Counted from the stretch's first letter, positions 33,787 through 42,861 are shown. The stretch: DNA of 64,000 nucleotides from an uncultured Oscillospiraceae bacterium (GCA_900542145.1 UQMF01000005.1:62001-126000); one strand, 5' to 3'. Notes: generated by a model not told the origin, from the letters alone. Translations and numbers: made by a program.

Positions 33787-34965
33787 ATGATAGTTAAACC
33801 CAAGGTAAGAGGATTCATCTGCACCACAGCTCACCCGGTGGGCTGCGAGGCAGTGGTGAAGTCTGAAATAGAGTATGTTAAGTCCAGGAAGGCGGAGGAT
33901 AACGGTTTCAAACCGAAGAAGGTGCTGGTGCTCGGAAGCTCCATGGGATACGGACTTGCAAGCCGTATTGCGCTGGCGTATTCCTGCGGCGCGGCGACTC
34001 TGGGCGTGATGTTCGACCGCCCTGCCAGCGGCAGCAAGACCGGAACCTCCGGCTGGTACAACACAAAGGCGTTCGAGAAGTTCGCGCAGGCTGACGGACT
34101 GTATGCAAAGACCGTCAATGGCGACGCGTATTCCGACGAATGCAAGAAAGAGGTCATCGACATCATCAAGGCTGACCTCGGCAAGGTGGACGCCGTTGTA
34201 TACAGCCTTGCCGCTCCGAGAAGGACTGTCGGCGACGTGACATATTCCTCCGTGCTCAAGACCACCGGAGAACCCTACACCAACAAGACTATCGACCTCA
34301 GGAACAACACCGTTTCCGAGGTCACCATCGAGCCTGCCACCGAGGAGGAGATCGCCGCTACCGTCAAGGTAATGGGCGGCGAGGACTGGGCGGCGTGGAT
34401 CGACGCACTGAAAGCTGCCGACGCAATTGAAGACAACGCCGTTACCGTTGCCTATTCGTATATCGGACCGGAAATAACCCACCCGATGTACTTTGAGGGT
34501 TCTATAGGCAGAGCGAAGGCTCACCTGTTCCAGACCTCAAAGGAGATCACCGAGAAATACGCCGCAGACGGAATAAAAGCGTACATTTCCGTCAACAAGG
34601 CGCTGGTCACACAGTCCAGCGCGGCTATCCCGATCGTTCCGCTGTATATCTCCATTCTGTACAAGGTCATGAAGGAGAAAGGCGTGCACGAGGGCTGCAT
34701 TGAGCAGATGTACCGCCTGTTTGCCGAAAAGCTCGGCGCGGACGGAAGGCCTGTTCCCGGCGCAGTTGACGGGGAGGGAAGAATACGTCTTGACGATCTC
34801 GAGATGAAGCCCGAGATCCAGGACGAGGTAACGAAGCTCTGGAACCTCCTCAACGCCGATAATTTCAAGGAATACACCGATATCGACGGCTATTGGAAGG
34901 ACTTCTATGAGCTCTTTGGTTTCGGAATAGACGGGGTGGACTACGACGCAGACGTCGAAGTTTAA
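33787..34965 (+). CDS. fabV: Trans-2-enoyl-ACP/CoA reductase FabV
   Basis: 392 residues, the usual FabV length. The extended YX8K active site is present as Y-FEGSIGRA-K. VKPKVRGFICTTAHP at the N-terminus and LVLGSSMGYGLASRI (NADH Rossmann loop) are characteristic. It reduces trans-2-enoyl thioesters with NADH, for fatty-acid or butyrate-type metabolism. ATG follows GGAAGGAG. It lies far from the ACP/KS operon at the left edge, which has no enoyl reductase; a functional link is possible but unsupported. Confidence 0.94.
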   Translation: MIVKPKVRGFICTTAHPVGCEAVVKSEIEYVKSRKAEDNGFKPKKVLVLGSSMGYGLASRIALAYSCGAATLGVMFDRPASGSKTGTSGWYNTKAFEKFAQADGLYAKTVNGDAYSDECKKEVIDIIKADLGKVDAVVYSLAAPRRTVGDVTYSSVLKTTGEPYTNKTIDLRNNTVSEVTIEPATEEEIAATVKVMGGEDWAAWIDALKAADAIEDNAVTVAYSYIGPEITHPMYFEGSIGRAKAHLFQTSKEITEKYAADGIKAYISVNKALVTQSSAAIPIVPLYISILYKVMKEKGVHEGCIEQMYRLFAEKLGADGRPVPGAVDGEGRIRLDDLEMKPEIQDEVTKLWNLLNADNFKEYTDIDGYWKDFYELFGFGIDGVDYDADVEV

Positions 34966-35008
34966 TTAGGAATTGACTTCCCCCCCTCTCTGTTCCCGGA
35001 GAGTAATT

Positions 35009-36907
35009 ATGCTATTTTACAGACAAAAAAAGAAGGAACAGACGGACGCGCTGCACCATGAGTACGGCGTTGTCCGGAACTGCGCCTACATCATCAGGGC
35101 GTTCCTGCGCTACCGCAAGAGCGTTGTGGCGTTCCTGGTGATAGGAGGTATCGCGGGAGCCTCCATGTCCTACATCTGGACGGTGATAGCGAAGCTGGTC
35201 ATCGACATGATAACCCGGCAGTCCGGCGCGGAAAACGCGGATATAACGCCGCTTCTCTGGCTGGTCATCGGCACCACCGTTGTGGAGTTCGTGATGATGT
35301 GGCTGAACACCCTTTCCGCAAAGAAGCTGCGTATCGGCTTCATGGTCACGCGCAACGAACTTGTGCAGGAGCGCATCGCAAAGACCCTTTCCATGGAGTA
35401 CGAACAGCTCGAGGACCCGGATATGCTCGACCGGCTCCAGAAAGCAAAGCGCGGCGCCGAGGGCGATTGGCAGGGGCTCGGCGCGCTGATGACGAATATG
35501 TGGTCGGCAGCCGTGCAGATAACCGCAGTCATCGCCGCCGTGGGAATAATCGCCACGCTGAACCTCTGGCTGGTGCTGATAATATTCGTGCTGTCGTTCA
35601 TACAGTTCGAGTATTTCGACTATATTCGCATAAAGGATAAAGAGGTCATGTGGGACGCAATGGCTCCCCACTGGCGCAGGATGAACTATATGCAGACCGT
35701 TTCCACGGATTTCTCCTACGCAAAGGATATCCGGCTGTACGGAATGAAGCCGTGGCTGCTCGGAAAATACAGGGATATCAACAGAATCGAGCTGGAGCAC
35801 TGGATACAGTCCCGGAAATACTGGGGCTGGAACAACTGGTTCGCCCAGGGAATATCCCTTGTGCGCAACGTGATAATCTACGGCTGGCTGATCTACGATA
35901 TGCTGGTGAACGGAATGTCCATCGGCGATTTCACGCTGTACACGGGCAGCGCGATGGCGCTTTCGATGTACGTCGGCCAGTTCCTCCAGTCGCTGGGGGG
36001 AATGCGGGAGCACTCTGCCAAGGTGGACGACTTCCGCAGCTATATGGACATAAAGAACGCGGACGAGCTCCAGGAGAAGCACACCCCGGTGCCCAGGGCA
36101 GACCGCTACACGTTCGAGTTCCGGAATGTTTCCTACAAGTACCGGGGTCAGGAAACTTACGCGCTGAAAAACCTGAACCTCACGTTCAGCGCGGGTCAGC
36201 GCCTTGCGGTGGTGGGACTGAACGGCGCGGGCAAGACTACGTTTATAAAGTTACTGCTCCGGCTATATGATGTGACGGAGGGTCAGATACTCTGCAACGG
36301 AACCGATATCCGGGAGTTCGACAGAACCGAGTACTTTAAATTGTTCTCTCCGGCTTTCCAGGAGGTGGAGGTGTTCGCGTTCCCGCTGTGCGAGAACGTT
36401 TCAATGCAGGTCACTGAGAACACCGACAGGGAAAAGGCAGAGAAGTTCCTGCGGGCGGCGGGCATGGGCGAGAAGCTCGACAAGCTGCCAAAGGGGATAG
36501 ACACCGAAATGCTCAAAGTCCTCTACGACGACGGAGTTGACCTCTCCGGCGGCGAAAAGCAGAAAATGGCGCTGGCAAGGGCGCTTTACAAGGGAGCGCC
36601 GGTGGTGGTCCTTGACGAGCCTACGGCGGCTCTGGACGCCCTGGCGGAATACCGCCTGTATCAGAGCTTCGACGGCATGATAGGCGAAAAATCCGCGGTG
36701 TACATATCGCACCGGCTGTCGTCAACGCGGTTCTGCGACACCATCGCAATGTTCAAGGGCGGCGAGATGGTGGAATACGGCACCCATGAGGAGCTGCTGA
36801 ACAAAAACGGCGCCTATGCGGAGATGTTCCGCGTGCAGGCGCAGTATTACGTTGAGGACGGGGCGGAGCCCGCTCCCGCAGAGGAAGGGGGCGTTGTCCG
36901 TGAGTAA
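35009..36907 (+). CDS. ABC exporter subunit 1 (permease-ATPase)
   Basis: 632 residues. The N-terminal part has six predicted membrane helices (about 30-330). The ATPase part has Walker A VGLNGAGKTT, signature LSGGEKQKMALARAL and Walker B VVVLDEPTAAL. It is a type IV half-transporter of the MsbA/LmrA kind. I chose ATG 35009, seven bases after GGAGAG; the listed upstream start adds 12 residues without support. Together with the next gene it likely forms a heterodimeric exporter. The substrate is unknown. It starts 43 bp after fabV. Confidence 0.9.
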   Translation: MLFYRQKKKEQTDALHHEYGVVRNCAYIIRAFLRYRKSVVAFLVIGGIAGASMSYIWTVIAKLVIDMITRQSGAENADITPLLWLVIGTTVVEFVMMWLNTLSAKKLRIGFMVTRNELVQERIAKTLSMEYEQLEDPDMLDRLQKAKRGAEGDWQGLGALMTNMWSAAVQITAVIAAVGIIATLNLWLVLIIFVLSFIQFEYFDYIRIKDKEVMWDAMAPHWRRMNYMQTVSTDFSYAKDIRLYGMKPWLLGKYRDINRIELEHWIQSRKYWGWNNWFAQGISLVRNVIIYGWLIYDMLVNGMSIGDFTLYTGSAMALSMYVGQFLQSLGGMREHSAKVDDFRSYMDIKNADELQEKHTPVPRADRYTFEFRNVSYKYRGQETYALKNLNLTFSAGQRLAVVGLNGAGKTTFIKLLLRLYDVTEGQILCNGTDIREFDRTEYFKLFSPAFQEVEVFAFPLCENVSMQVTENTDREKAEKFLRAAGMGEKLDKLPKGIDTEMLKVLYDDGVDLSGGEKQKMALARALYKGAPVVVLDEPTAALDALAEYRLYQSFDGMIGEKSAVYISHRLSSTRFCDTIAMFKGGEMVEYGTHEELLNKNGAYAEMFRVQAQYYVEDGAEPAPAEEGGVVRE

Positions 36908-38693
36908 AAGAGAAAGAAAGCCCGGAGCGGTTTTCCGGACGCTGAAATTCTACCTGCCCGTGGCATGGAAGCTGAACAAGCGGTACTTTATAGTTTCGGT
37001 GCTGAACGTTATCGTGCAGTCCGTGCTGCCGTTCATCGACCTGATATTCCTGCCGCTGCTGGTGGACGCACTCTGCCAGCCGGTGCGCGATGTGCCGACT
37101 ATAATCCTGTACGCGGCGCTGATGGTGGGGCTGGATATCGCAGTGGGCACCCTCGGCTCCCAGCTCACGATATACCTGGAGCGCTTTGAGGACGTGTTCC
37201 TGAATTACTCCCGGGAAATGGTCGCGGAGCGCTGTATGGAGATAGATTTCGCGCTGACCGAGAACAAGGAAGCCCTCGACCAGATACGCAAGGCAAACGA
37301 CGGTATCGACTGGTCGGGAGGATTCCACGGTATCTGCGTGAACTTCTTCAACATCATCACAAACGCAGTGAAGATAGTCGGAGTGGTGACGATACTCGTG
37401 ATATCCGCGCCGTGGCTGCTGCTGATAATCGGCGTTATGCTGGCGGTTTCCTCAATACTCAACGCAAAGAAGAACCGCATAGAGATCAAGTGGTTCAGCG
37501 AGCTTTCAAAGGTGGACCGCGTGTGTTACTACGTCAACTACGAGCAGGAGGATATCCGCTTCGCAAAGGATATCCGGCTTTACGGCGCGGCTGCGACGCT
37601 TGTTGCAAAGGCAGCTCAGCAGCTGAAGCGCCATCTGGAGTTTGACGTGAAGAAGATGGACGAACAGTATCCGCTGAACGTCCTGGACGTCGTGGTGACT
37701 GCACTCCGGGATTTCGGAACCTATCTGTATCTTGGAATCCTGGCTATCCTGGGCAGCATAACCATCGGTCAGTTCTCGCAGCTGACCACCGCAGGCGGAA
37801 CCTTCAACACCGCCGTGCAGGGCATGATATTCAACCTCCAGGACATCGTCAAGCGGTGCAACTACGCCTGCGAAACGGTGAAGCTGATGGAATATCCGCC
37901 CTACCTTCAGAAAGGCATACGCAAGGTCGAGAATCTTGACAGACCGCACGAGATAGAGTTCCGCAATGTCAGCTTCTCCTACCCCAACACGGGAGTGCAG
38001 GTGCTGAAAAACGTGTCGATAAAGATAAAGGCAGGCGAGCGGCTTTCCGTCGTCGGACTCAACGGCGCAGGAAAGACCACGTTCATCAAGCTGCTGTGCC
38101 GGCTGTACGACGCGGACGAGGGCGAGATACTCCTCGACGGCGTGAATATCCGGGATTATGACTACGACGAGTACATGAAGCTGTTCTCGGTGGTGTTCCA
38201 GGATTTCCGGCTGCTGGCTTTCTCGGTGCAGGACAATATCCTGCTCGGTAATGAGGATTCGCCGGAGAACGTGGACGCAGTGCTTGAGAAGGTCGGACTG
38301 CTCGACAAGGTGAATACGCTGCCGCACGGCAGGGACACGATGATGTTCCGGCAGTTCGAAAAGGACGGCGTGCAGCTTTCCGGCGGCGAACAGCAGAAGC
38401 TTGCAATTGCCCGGGCGCTGTACAAGGACGCTCCGGTGGTGATTCTTGACGAACCCACCGCAGCACTCGACCCGGTGGCAGAATACGAGATATACTGCCG
38501 GTTCAACGAGCTTGTCGGCGGAAAGACTGCGGTGTATATCTCGCACCGGTTATCCAGCTGTAAGTTCTGCGACCGTATCGCGGTATTTTCGGATTTCACC
38601 ATAAAGGAACTCGGCACCCATGACGAGCTTGTTCACAAGCCCGGAGGAATTTACGCCGAGATGTTCGCGGCGCAGGCGCAGTATTACGTTTGA
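36900..38693 (+). CDS. ABC exporter subunit 2 (permease-ATPase)
   Basis: 597 residues with the same architecture: membrane domain (about 25-320), Walker A VGLNGAGKTT, signature LSGGEQQKLAIARAL and Walker B VVILDEPTAAL. The C-terminal ends of both subunits read EMFxxQAQYYV, showing they are close paralogs. I chose the GTG at 36900, 8 bases inside the previous gene, after GAGGAAGGGGG. The pair is expected to form a heterodimer in the membrane. Confidence 0.9.
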   Translation: MSKRERKPGAVFRTLKFYLPVAWKLNKRYFIVSVLNVIVQSVLPFIDLIFLPLLVDALCQPVRDVPTIILYAALMVGLDIAVGTLGSQLTIYLERFEDVFLNYSREMVAERCMEIDFALTENKEALDQIRKANDGIDWSGGFHGICVNFFNIITNAVKIVGVVTILVISAPWLLLIIGVMLAVSSILNAKKNRIEIKWFSELSKVDRVCYYVNYEQEDIRFAKDIRLYGAAATLVAKAAQQLKRHLEFDVKKMDEQYPLNVLDVVVTALRDFGTYLYLGILAILGSITIGQFSQLTTAGGTFNTAVQGMIFNLQDIVKRCNYACETVKLMEYPPYLQKGIRKVENLDRPHEIEFRNVSFSYPNTGVQVLKNVSIKIKAGERLSVVGLNGAGKTTFIKLLCRLYDADEGEILLDGVNIRDYDYDEYMKLFSVVFQDFRLLAFSVQDNILLGNEDSPENVDAVLEKVGLLDKVNTLPHGRDTMMFRQFEKDGVQLSGGEQQKLAIARALYKDAPVVILDEPTAALDPVAEYEIYCRFNELVGGKTAVYISHRLSSCKFCDRIAVFSDFTIKELGTHDELVHKPGGIYAEMFAAQAQYYV

Positions 38694-38704
38694 TATCACA
38701 AGTG

Positions 38705-38738
38705 CAGGGCGGAAGTTATCTTCCGCCCTGTTTTTTTT
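38705..38738 (+). terminator. Terminator of the ABC exporter operon
   Basis: CAGGGCGGAAG (38705-38715) and CTTCCGCCCTG (38720-38730) form an 11-bp stem, followed by eight T. Confidence 0.92.
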
Positions 38739-39915
38739 ACATTCTAAGCGCTTCCACCGGATCCATGGAGGATGCCTTGTAGGCAGGATATGCCCCGAAT
38801 ACCGCGCCAACGGCTCCGGAAGCGACCGCCGCAAGTCCTATCATCAGCCAGTTAGCCTGGAATGCTATCCCGGCGATAAGGCAGCCCACGCCGGAGATGA
38901 GAAGTCCGGCGGCTATTCCTGCGGCGCTTCCGGTCATGGTCAGCAATACCGCCTCGCTCAGAAATTCCCGGCAGATGTTCCGGCTGGAGGCTCCGATGGA
39001 TTTCTTTATCCCGATCTCCCGGGTGCGTTCCGTCACACTCATAAGCATGGTGGTCATCACTGAGATACCGGATACTGCCAGCGAGATACCTGCTACCATG
39101 GAAAGCGCCGTTGTAACTATTCCGAGGATCTCCTCAAGCTGGGATTTCTGCGACAGCAGGTTGTTGACGATATATGCGTCAGTGGTGCCGTTGGTGCGGT
39201 TCAGCGCTTCCTGTACGGCGGCGACCACCGGGACGTCGGTATTCATGTCGTCCAGCTTCACCGCCAGCTTGTCGTAGGTGGTGCGCCCGGTAAGCTGCTG
39301 CATGGTGCTTATCGGGATATACATGAATCCCGGCATGATATTCGAGAGCATTCCCTGTAGGCTCGACAGCCCGGAGTGCGCCACGCCGATTATCTCAAAC
39401 TCGTGGTATTTTCCTCCCAGGAACAGGGACAGTGTTTTTCCGACCACGTTGCTTCTGCCGTAGGATTTCTTCGCGAACTGCTCGTCAATAACGCATACCT
39501 TAAGTCCTGCCGCGGAGTCGCTGTTGTTCACAAGGCGCCCATGTTTCGCTTCAAGGGATATCAGCCTGTCCGCGGATTTGTCCACGCCCCAGACGTAGCA
39601 GTCCAGCCGCCTGCCTATCATCTTGGCTTCGGTCATCGAAGCCATCAGCGGCATGACGTCGTTCACGCCGTCAACTCTCCGGACTGTTGCGGCGTCCTGG
39701 TCGGTTATGGTGACGGTGACGGAATTATCCGCCGCCTGCACCAGCAGCGTGTCTACGCCCATCGTCACGAGCGTGGCGCTGACCTGGGAGGCGCCCACAG
39801 TCCCCACCGTGGAAACCAGCACCACTGAAAACACGCCTACGGCTATTCCTGCCATTGTAAGCAGTGAACGCGTGCGGCTGCGGAATATGCTTACAAGCGT
39901 AGATACAATGCTCAT
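38737..39915 (-). CDS. MacB/FtsX-type ABC transporter permease
   Basis: 392 residues. One N-terminal membrane helix, a large extracellular domain (about 45-265), then three C-terminal helices with the FtsX signature TERTREIGIKKSIGAS. Such permeases normally pair with a MacB-type ATPase. Its ATG overlaps the stop of the upstream membrane-fusion gene (ATGA), so the two are coupled. No ATPase gene lies beside them; the complex must use an ATPase encoded elsewhere or be incomplete. Confidence 0.88.
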   Translation of the reverse strand: MSIVSTLVSIFRSRTRSLLTMAGIAVGVFSVVLVSTVGTVGASQVSATLVTMGVDTLLVQAADNSVTVTITDQDAATVRRVDGVNDVMPLMASMTEAKMIGRRLDCYVWGVDKSADRLISLEAKHGRLVNNSDSAAGLKVCVIDEQFAKKSYGRSNVVGKTLSLFLGGKYHEFEIIGVAHSGLSSLQGMLSNIMPGFMYIPISTMQQLTGRTTYDKLAVKLDDMNTDVPVVAAVQEALNRTNGTTDAYIVNNLLSQKSQLEEILGIVTTALSMVAGISLAVSGISVMTTMLMSVTERTREIGIKKSIGASSRNICREFLSEAVLLTMTGSAAGIAAGLLISGVGCLIAGIAFQANWLMIGLAAVASGAVGAVFGAYPAYKASSMDPVEALRM

Positions 39916-40853
39916 TCGTCCACCCTCACCCAGCGCCCGGCGGAAACGCTCTCCGGGTCGAGAAGCACACGCTCCCCGGCGGAAGCGCCCTTGACTATCT
40001 CAGTGCCGTCTGAGAATTCAGCGCCGGTGAATATTCTGCGCCTTACCGCAGAATTATCCTCGAAAACGTAGATATATTCCCCTGCGTCGTCCTGACCGAT
40101 CGCCTCGTAGGGAAGCACGCATATCCGCCGTGGGTCGGAAAGCCGGAACGACACATCGGCGGTAAGTCCCGGGCGCAGGCGGCTGTCGGAGCTGTCCGGG
40201 GCGATCATCACGTCCACCACCGTTTCCAGGACTGCGCCGCTGTACTGACTACGGGCGGCAGCGGCTATTTTCGCGACGGTGCCGGTGAATACCTCGTCCG
40301 GGTAGGCGGACAGGGTGAATTCCACCTGCTGCCCGGGGCTGATACGGGAGATGTTAAGCTCACTCACCGCAGAATTCAGCACCAGGGTGTCGGTGCCGGC
40401 AATCGCCGCAATACTTCCTCCGGCTTCCACTGCGGCTCCGCTGCCGGCGGTGGTTATCACCTTTCCGGTGCGGTCGGCGGTAATATTCTCCGGAATCATG
40501 GACATTGCGGTGGAGAGGCTTGCGGTTGCGGCGGCAATCTGGGATACCTTGCCCAGGCTCGCAATGAATGTCTTGCTGGCTTCCTTGTTTACTGTGGCGA
40601 TCACGTCGCCGGCGGTGACTTCGTCGCCTGGCTCGACGGTGTATTCCTTTATTACGAGCGGCAGTGCGCAGGTCACGTCGCTCTGCCCGATGTAGGAAAG
40701 GCTTCCGCTGCTGCGGACGGTTTCGCTGTAGCTCACTACCTTGGGGGTCACGGTGGAACATACCGGCACGCTGGCTTCCACGGCGGAGGGGAGCGCGGAA
40801 ACTCCGGCGATGATGAGGGCGCAGGCGGCGGCAAGGGCTATATATTTCTTCAT
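39912..40853 (-). CDS. Membrane-fusion (HlyD/MacA-type) adaptor protein
   Basis: 313 residues. An N-terminal signal or anchor helix (KKYIALAAACALIIAGVSAL) is followed by a biotinyl-lipoyl-like hairpin domain (EYTVEPGDEVTAGDVIATV) and beta-barrel domains. It would link the permease to the outside. I chose ATG 40853, 9 bases after AAGGA, over ATG 40862, which nearly abuts it. The short hairpin suggests a Gram-positive MacA-like adaptor. Confidence 0.85.
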   Translation of the reverse strand: MKKYIALAAACALIIAGVSALPSAVEASVPVCSTVTPKVVSYSETVRSSGSLSYIGQSDVTCALPLVIKEYTVEPGDEVTAGDVIATVNKEASKTFIASLGKVSQIAAATASLSTAMSMIPENITADRTGKVITTAGSGAAVEAGGSIAAIAGTDTLVLNSAVSELNISRISPGQQVEFTLSAYPDEVFTGTVAKIAAAARSQYSGAVLETVVDVMIAPDSSDSRLRPGLTADVSFRLSDPRRICVLPYEAIGQDDAGEYIYVFEDNSAVRRRIFTGAEFSDGTEIVKGASAGERVLLDPESVSAGRWVRVDE

Positions 40854-40939
40854 GGGCTTCATTCCTTTCGATAAAATCAACGTGATTATTGTGGGAATTT
40901 ATCCGGGAAATATTCCAGCTTCCTGAGCAAAATTTCACA

Positions 40940-40968
40940 AAAATAACCCCTCCCGGAAGTGGGAGGGG
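40940..40968 (-). terminator. Terminator of the 41049-42239 gene
   Basis: CCCCTCCC (40947-40954) pairs with GGGAGGGG (40961-40968). On the minus strand it is followed by TTATTTTTG. Confidence 0.75.
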
Positions 40969-40977
40969 CGGTCGTAT

Positions 40978-41033
40978 TTAAGGCAACACCGCACAAAGAC
41001 CATTTATTGGATTTTGTGCGTGTATTGCCTTAA
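40978..41033. repeat. Palindromic MITE-like element
   Basis: TTAAGGCAA (40978-40986) and TTGCCTTAA (41025-41033) are perfect terminal inverted repeats; inside them CGCACAAA (40990-40997) pairs with TTTGTGCG (41013-41020). The 56-bp element has only a one-base bulge region between the two stems. It has the look of a dispersed miniature element; copies elsewhere in the genome are expected but not visible here. Confidence 0.65.
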
Positions 41034-41048
41034 TTGTGGATACTACCC

Positions 41049-42239
41049 TTATTCTTCGCCGATGTTTTCAATGGCGTCGGTCATTTCCTGTACCGAAACA
41101 TCTATGCAATCGAATGCCTGAGTGATCTCGTCAGTGATGGCGTCGATCTTGTCGCTGAATTTGTCCATGATGTCGCTGCATATCTCGTCAATATCGGTAT
41201 CTTCGGGACTTCTGCCGCTGAGCGCCTGGCTTATGGCGTTGCTGATCTCCTGCCCGAGGTTGGAGGAAAGGCTCGTCATGCTGTCGATCTTTCCGGATAT
41301 TTCGTCCATTATGCTTGAAGTAATGCCGTTAAGAGCGTATGCCTGGTTCTGTATATTTTCGACGCCCTGGAAATTATTGCTGCGGATCATCGGAGCTTCA
41401 TTGACCTTGCCTGCTCTATTGTGCTTTTCACGTAGTGCACGGGTAGAGTACCATTCATTTGTAGGCCAGCCGTCTGCAAACACGATGTTATGCCGCTGCG
41501 GACGTTCGCTTTCAAACTCGTCCACGGAGTCCGGCAGGTCTGCATATTCCTCTTTGGATTTTGCCGTCATGACGGTCATGTATGCCCTCATAGCCGCAAA
41601 CCGGAGCTGGGTGTATTCGTTGTCCCCGGTGATGAAGGGGATCTCATACAGCTCCCAGCCGTTGACCTTCTTGAGCGGCTTTATGAAATTGCGGTTGAGG
41701 TTATAGGTGTAGCAGTTTTCGCAGTCGTTGTTGTAAACCACTACGAACCGGCACACCTCGTCATTGTTGTCGTTTTCGCCGCCGTTAAGCCAGAATGTGA
41801 ACATATGCGTGGTGTTTTTCGGCAGGATAAGCTGCTTTGTGACTATTTCGGTCCAGTTATACCGCCAGTCGCCGATGGTGTAGGCTTCAGCGAGTTTTCC
41901 GTCGGGGCCCTGCATGAAGCTGCGGTTCCCGACATTGTTCTTGCAGTCCTTGTTGAAGCTCCAATCCCTTGCGTTGAAGTAAAGGCGGTTTACCGGCTGC
42001 TCCTGCTGTTCCGGGGTATTCTTGATTTCGTTAAGGGTATTTATGTTATCCATCTTGATGTCCTCCGTAATTACTGCGTCGGACACGCCGTTAAGACGAA
42101 TAGTGTTGTCGTTCACATAACGTGCCCGACCTTTTTTGACCAGACCCTGCGCCCGTCTGGGGTAGGTGAGTCCGGAAAATTCTCCGTCCTGCGATAATAC
42201 AGTGACGGTCTGATGTGCGCTGGCTTCGTTTTTTGTCAT
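41049..42239 (-). CDS. Unrecognised protein with RRXRR-like N-terminus
   Basis: 396 residues from ATG 42239, 9 bases after GGAGGGG. The N-terminus (about 12-50: TYPRRAQGLVKKGRARYV, then NDNTIRL) resembles a short module seen in Clostridia that is like the RRXRR domain (PxRAxxLLKKGRA). Residues about 85-230 look like an all-beta domain rich in aromatic and Asn residues (NARDWSF, TFWLNGGENDNNDEV). Residues about 290-395 are acidic, amphipathic helices with Ile/Met/Asp periodicity, possibly a coiled coil. No signal or membrane segment. I do not recognise a function. The leader carries a slippage-prone repeat (see the entry at 42229-42310). Confidence 0.7.
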   Translation of the reverse strand: MTKNEASAHQTVTVLSQDGEFSGLTYPRRAQGLVKKGRARYVNDNTIRLNGVSDAVITEDIKMDNINTLNEIKNTPEQQEQPVNRLYFNARDWSFNKDCKNNVGNRSFMQGPDGKLAEAYTIGDWRYNWTEIVTKQLILPKNTTHMFTFWLNGGENDNNDEVCRFVVVYNNDCENCYTYNLNRNFIKPLKKVNGWELYEIPFITGDNEYTQLRFAAMRAYMTVMTAKSKEEYADLPDSVDEFESERPQRHNIVFADGWPTNEWYSTRALREKHNRAGKVNEAPMIRSNNFQGVENIQNQAYALNGITSSIMDEISGKIDSMTSLSSNLGQEISNAISQALSGRSPEDTDIDEICSDIMDKFSDKIDAITDEITQAFDCIDVSVQEMTDAIENIGEE

Positions 42240-42310
42240 GGGTGCCGTCCCCTCCAACGTGGTTTGTTTTTTTTGTTATGGGTTTTCTCCCCGGCTGCTT
42301 TTTTGTCATG
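42229..42310 (-). repeat. Three copies of a start-codon/A-tract motif in the leader
   Basis: On the minus strand ATGACAAAAAA occurs at 42309 and 42239, and ATAACAAAAAAAA (eight A) at 42279, spaced 30 and 40 bases. The first ATG is out of frame with the gene by one base; loss of one A from the A8 tract would join it in frame, adding about 23 residues. The 291-bp gap 42240-42530 otherwise holds only the promoter of the next plus-strand gene. Confidence 0.45.
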
Positions 42311-42433
42311 TGTGCAGTTCACCAACTTTATTCTACCATAAACGGCGGAAGTATGTCAATTGATGTTATATATAAACTTCCCGGCTTTCAGTTGTGTAAA
42401 AAAGCAATTTCATTACAATGAGTAAATAAAATC

Positions 42434-42462
42434 TTGACAAACAAATTTCATTGTGCTATAAT
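42434..42462 (+). promoter_or_regulatory. Promoter of the 97-residue membrane protein
   Basis: TTGACA (42434-42439), 17-base spacer, TATAAT (42457-42462), an exact consensus match. Confidence 0.85.
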
Positions 42463-42530
42463 AGACGCAGAGTGCATGTATTGTCCGCTGGCGAATATGT
42501 GCGCATACGGTCAGATTTTGGAGGTTTAAC

Positions 42531-42824
42531 ATGGTTATTGGTTTGTCATATGTTTTTGCGGTGGTGATCACTGCGATACTGGCGTGTATTCTATATCCTA
42601 TAGCAGGAGTGTTCTGGCTCATCGGATTACTCGGGAAGCTCGGCGAAAAGCTGTTTGAATTCTCGAATCACGCGATAAAGAGCCTGTGGGCGGACATATC
42701 CAACAAGAAGATAGTCGATGTATCCGCTCAGAATCAGGACAACCAGCCGGAAGAATCCCCGGCGCCCCCTCCGGAGTTCACCGAGCAGGACAAGGAAAGC
42801 GCAGTGAACCTTACAAAGCGGTGA
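42531..42824 (+). CDS. Small membrane protein with acidic tail
   Basis: 97 residues. One or two hydrophobic segments (about 3-35) are followed by an amphipathic stretch and a Pro/Glu-rich tail (EESPAPPPEFTEQDKES). I do not recognise a family. ATG follows TTGGAGG, and the gene has a consensus promoter and its own terminator, so it is very likely real. The tail would face the cytosol if the N-terminus spans the membrane once. Confidence 0.7.
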   Translation: MVIGLSYVFAVVITAILACILYPIAGVFWLIGLLGKLGEKLFEFSNHAIKSLWADISNKKIVDVSAQNQDNQPEESPAPPPEFTEQDKESAVNLTKR

Positions 42825-42826
42825 AA

Positions 42827-42861
42827 AAATCGGCTGTGTAGTTTGACTACACAGCCGATTT
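42827..42861. terminator. Bidirectional terminator between small membrane protein and fucI
   Basis: AAATCGGCTGTGTAG (42827-42841) and CTACACAGCCGATTT (42847-42861) form a 15-bp stem with flanking A and T. Confidence 0.9.

Noticed and set aside
40978..41033. Direct terminator role for the palindromic element
   Set aside because: No T run follows it on either strand; the hairpin at 40947-40968 with TTATTTTTG is the better terminator.
42091..42309. Separate small protein starting at the upstream ATG on the minus strand
   Set aside because: It lacks a good ribosome-binding site and lies out of frame within the start of the better-supported 41049-42239 gene; kept only as a possible slippage extension.
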